6,541 nt of DNA from Saprospiraceae bacterium (GTDB lineage Bacteria > Bacteroidota > Bacteroidia > Chitinophagales > Saprospiraceae): NCBI GenBank assembly GCA_014379665.1, contig JACMLK010000035.1:1-6541 (forward strand). Direction: 5' to 3'. The position numbers were made by a program, and so were the translations under genes. The notes beneath the pieces were generated by a model. That model searched no databases. It saw only the letters and a program-made list of their open reading frames with translations, and had not been told where the DNA came from. Shown here one piece after another: positions 5,113 to 6,541 of this stretch; within the stretch, counting starts at the first letter, position 1; each line of letters opens with the position of its first letter.

Positions 5113-6516
5113 TCAAATATGTAAAGCTCTATTTCCAGTTGCTGCCAGAGCAGCTTCTTTGACAGCTTCGGTATATGTAGGATGTGGATGTGATATTCTG
5201 GACATATCTTCGGCACTCGCTCTGAATTCCATCAACGCAACGGCCTCCATTATCACATCAGCCACACGTGGACCTACCATATGAACACCAAGGACTTCGT
5301 CTGTATTTTTATCAGCCAGCACCTTGACAAAACCTTCCGTATCCATACTTGCACGTGCCCGGCCAAGTGCTTTGAAGGGGAATTTACCGCTTTTGTATGG
5401 AATACCTGATGCTTTCAGTTCCTCCTCTGTTTTACCCACTGCAGCGACCTCTGGCCAGGTGTATACAACACCCGGGATTAGATTATAATCAATATGCGGC
5501 TTTTCTCCGGCTATATATTCAGCCACAAATATACCTTCTTCTTCAGCTTTGTGCGCCAACATAGCACCTTTGATGACATCACCTATAGCAAAAATTCCGG
5601 AAACAGTTGTTTCCAAATGCTCATTGACATTGATCCTGCCTTTGTCATCCACAGTGATACCTGCCGCTTCAAGATTCAGACCGTCGGTATATGCTTTCCG
5701 ACCTATAGCCACCAAACAATAATCCGCTTTAATATCAAAATTTTTATCACTGTCTCTTTTTTGAACATTCACCGTGCAGCCTGTTTTTGTAGCTGTAACA
5801 CCTGTGACACTATGACTCAGATAGAAGGTCATACCAAGTTTTTTTAGCGACCGCATCAATTCTTTTCCGCAATCACTATCCATGGTGGGTAAGATACTAT
5901 CCATGAACTCTACTACATCCACGGAAGTACCCAATCTGGCAAAAACAGACCCCAATTCAAGTCCTATCACACCTCCTCCTACTATGACCATTTTCTTTGG
6001 CACCTCATCAATATTTAATGCTTCGGTCGAAGTAATGACTCTGTTTTTGTCGTAATGAAATACATCCGGTACAATTGGTTTTGATCCGGTGGCAATAATG
6101 ATTTGTTTTCCTTTTATTTCTTTTCTTCCACTGGCAGATTCAATGGCAATTATATTTTGTGACATAAAAGATCCTTGCCCGATGTACACATCAATTTTAT
6201 TTTTTTTCATAAGGAACTCTATGCCTTTACAAGTTTGATTTACCACATCATTTTTGCGACTGATCATTTGTTTCATATTGATCTTTACATCAGATGTTTC
6301 AATACCGTGTTCCGTAAATCTCGTTACAGCATGGTGATAATGCTCAGAACTATCCAGTAATGCCTTGGACGGAATACACCCCACGTTAAGACATGTACCT
6401 CCAAGTGTATCATATTTTTCAACAATAGCGACTTTTTTTCCTAATTGGGCTGAGCGAATAGCACCAACATATCCTCCCGGACCTGATCCAATCACAATCA
6501 CATCATATTGCATCAT
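5113..6516 (-). CDS. lpdA: Dihydrolipoyl dehydrogenase (E3)
   Basis: E3 reoxidises dihydrolipoamide on the E2 or H-protein partners of pyruvate, 2-oxoglutarate and branched-chain dehydrogenases and the glycine cleavage system, forming NADH. At 467 residues it has the usual length. It shows the FAD motif GSGPGG (10-15), the redox disulfide GGTCLNVGC (C42/C47) followed by IPSKALL, ATGS (142-145), the NAD motif GGGVIG (180-185), AIGD (310-313), and the C-terminal interface HPHPTYTE with catalytic H445 and E450. All key residues are present. An in-frame TGA lies immediately upstream of the ATG at 6516, which fixes the start at Met1 or the adjacent Met2 (6513). The 25 visible upstream bases show no strong Shine-Dalgarno, and any promoter lies off the right edge. 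The gene converges on the Fe-S gene and no E1, E2 or H-protein gene is in the window, so its complex partners must be elsewhere. Its function is independent of the opposite-strand cluster. Confidence 0.97.
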   Translation of the reverse strand: MMQYDVIVIGSGPGGYVGAIRSAQLGKKVAIVEKYDTLGGTCLNVGCIPSKALLDSSEHYHHAVTRFTEHGIETSDVKINMKQMISRKNDVVNQTCKGIEFLMKKNKIDVYIGQGSFMSQNIIAIESASGRKEIKGKQIIIATGSKPIVPDVFHYDKNRVITSTEALNIDEVPKKMVIVGGGVIGLELGSVFARLGTSVDVVEFMDSILPTMDSDCGKELMRSLKKLGMTFYLSHSVTGVTATKTGCTVNVQKRDSDKNFDIKADYCLVAIGRKAYTDGLNLEAAGITVDDKGRINVNEHLETTVSGIFAIGDVIKGAMLAHKAEEEGIFVAEYIAGEKPHIDYNLIPGVVYTWPEVAAVGKTEEELKASGIPYKSGKFPFKALGRARASMDTEGFVKVLADKNTDEVLGVHMVGPRVADVIMEAVALMEFRASAEDMSRISHPHPTYTEAVKEAALAATGNRALHI

Positions 6517-6541
6517 TCACTTGCTTTATATTTTGAAGAAT

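Noticed and set aside
5494..5847. 117-codon + strand reading frame inside lpd
   Set aside because: It is antisense to a complete, motif-rich lpd gene and its translation resembles no family. The same applies to the + strand frame at 6175-6360 and to the - strand frames inside the msrBA, flavoprotein and Fe-S genes.

Overview
The window looks like a moderately AT-rich Bacteroidota chromosome segment, perhaps from the Saprospiria/Chitinophagia side of the phylum (the class is a guess). Three things suggest this. Start codons follow A/T-rich leaders with no clear Shine-Dalgarno. There is a short lipoprotein signal peptide ending in Cys-Gly-Gln-Gln. The protein families present, a DUF547 protein, a lipoprotein MsrB-MsrA fusion and a flavoprotein near a polytopic 4Fe-4S protein, fit that phylum. 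No rRNA, tRNA, CRISPR array, transposase or integrase is visible.

Layout. Bases 3-5098 carry six genes on the + strand: the 3' part of a DUF547 gene whose true start lies off the left edge; a secreted lipoprotein fusion of methionine sulfoxide reductases B and A; a soluble FAD/NAD(P)H-type oxidoreductase; a YefM-YoeB toxin-antitoxin pair; and a polytopic membrane protein with NapH/NosR/CcoG-like cysteine motifs and two C-terminal 4Fe-4S clusters. Bases 5113-6516 hold dihydrolipoamide dehydrogenase on the - strand, converging on the Fe-S gene with only 14 bp between the stop codons.

How the genes may work together. The flavoprotein and the membrane Fe-S protein look like two halves of one electron-transfer unit: NAD(P)H to FAD, then Fe-S centres in the membrane, then a quinone or an extracytoplasmic acceptor. 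The pair is physically split by the toxin-antitoxin module, which has the largest upstream gap in the window (114 bp) and a perfect 10-bp palindrome just before its start. The secreted MsrBA repairs oxidised methionine outside the cytoplasm and needs reducing power there, so a link to the redox pair is an attractive but unproven idea. The lpd gene is ordinary central metabolism and belongs to a separate transcription unit.

The best candidate for something under-described is the flavoprotein/membrane-ferredoxin pair with its unusual first cysteine motif (Cys-x3-Cys-Gly-Cys-Gly-Gly), its DUF547 and MsrBA neighbours, and the toxin-antitoxin module lodged inside the set.
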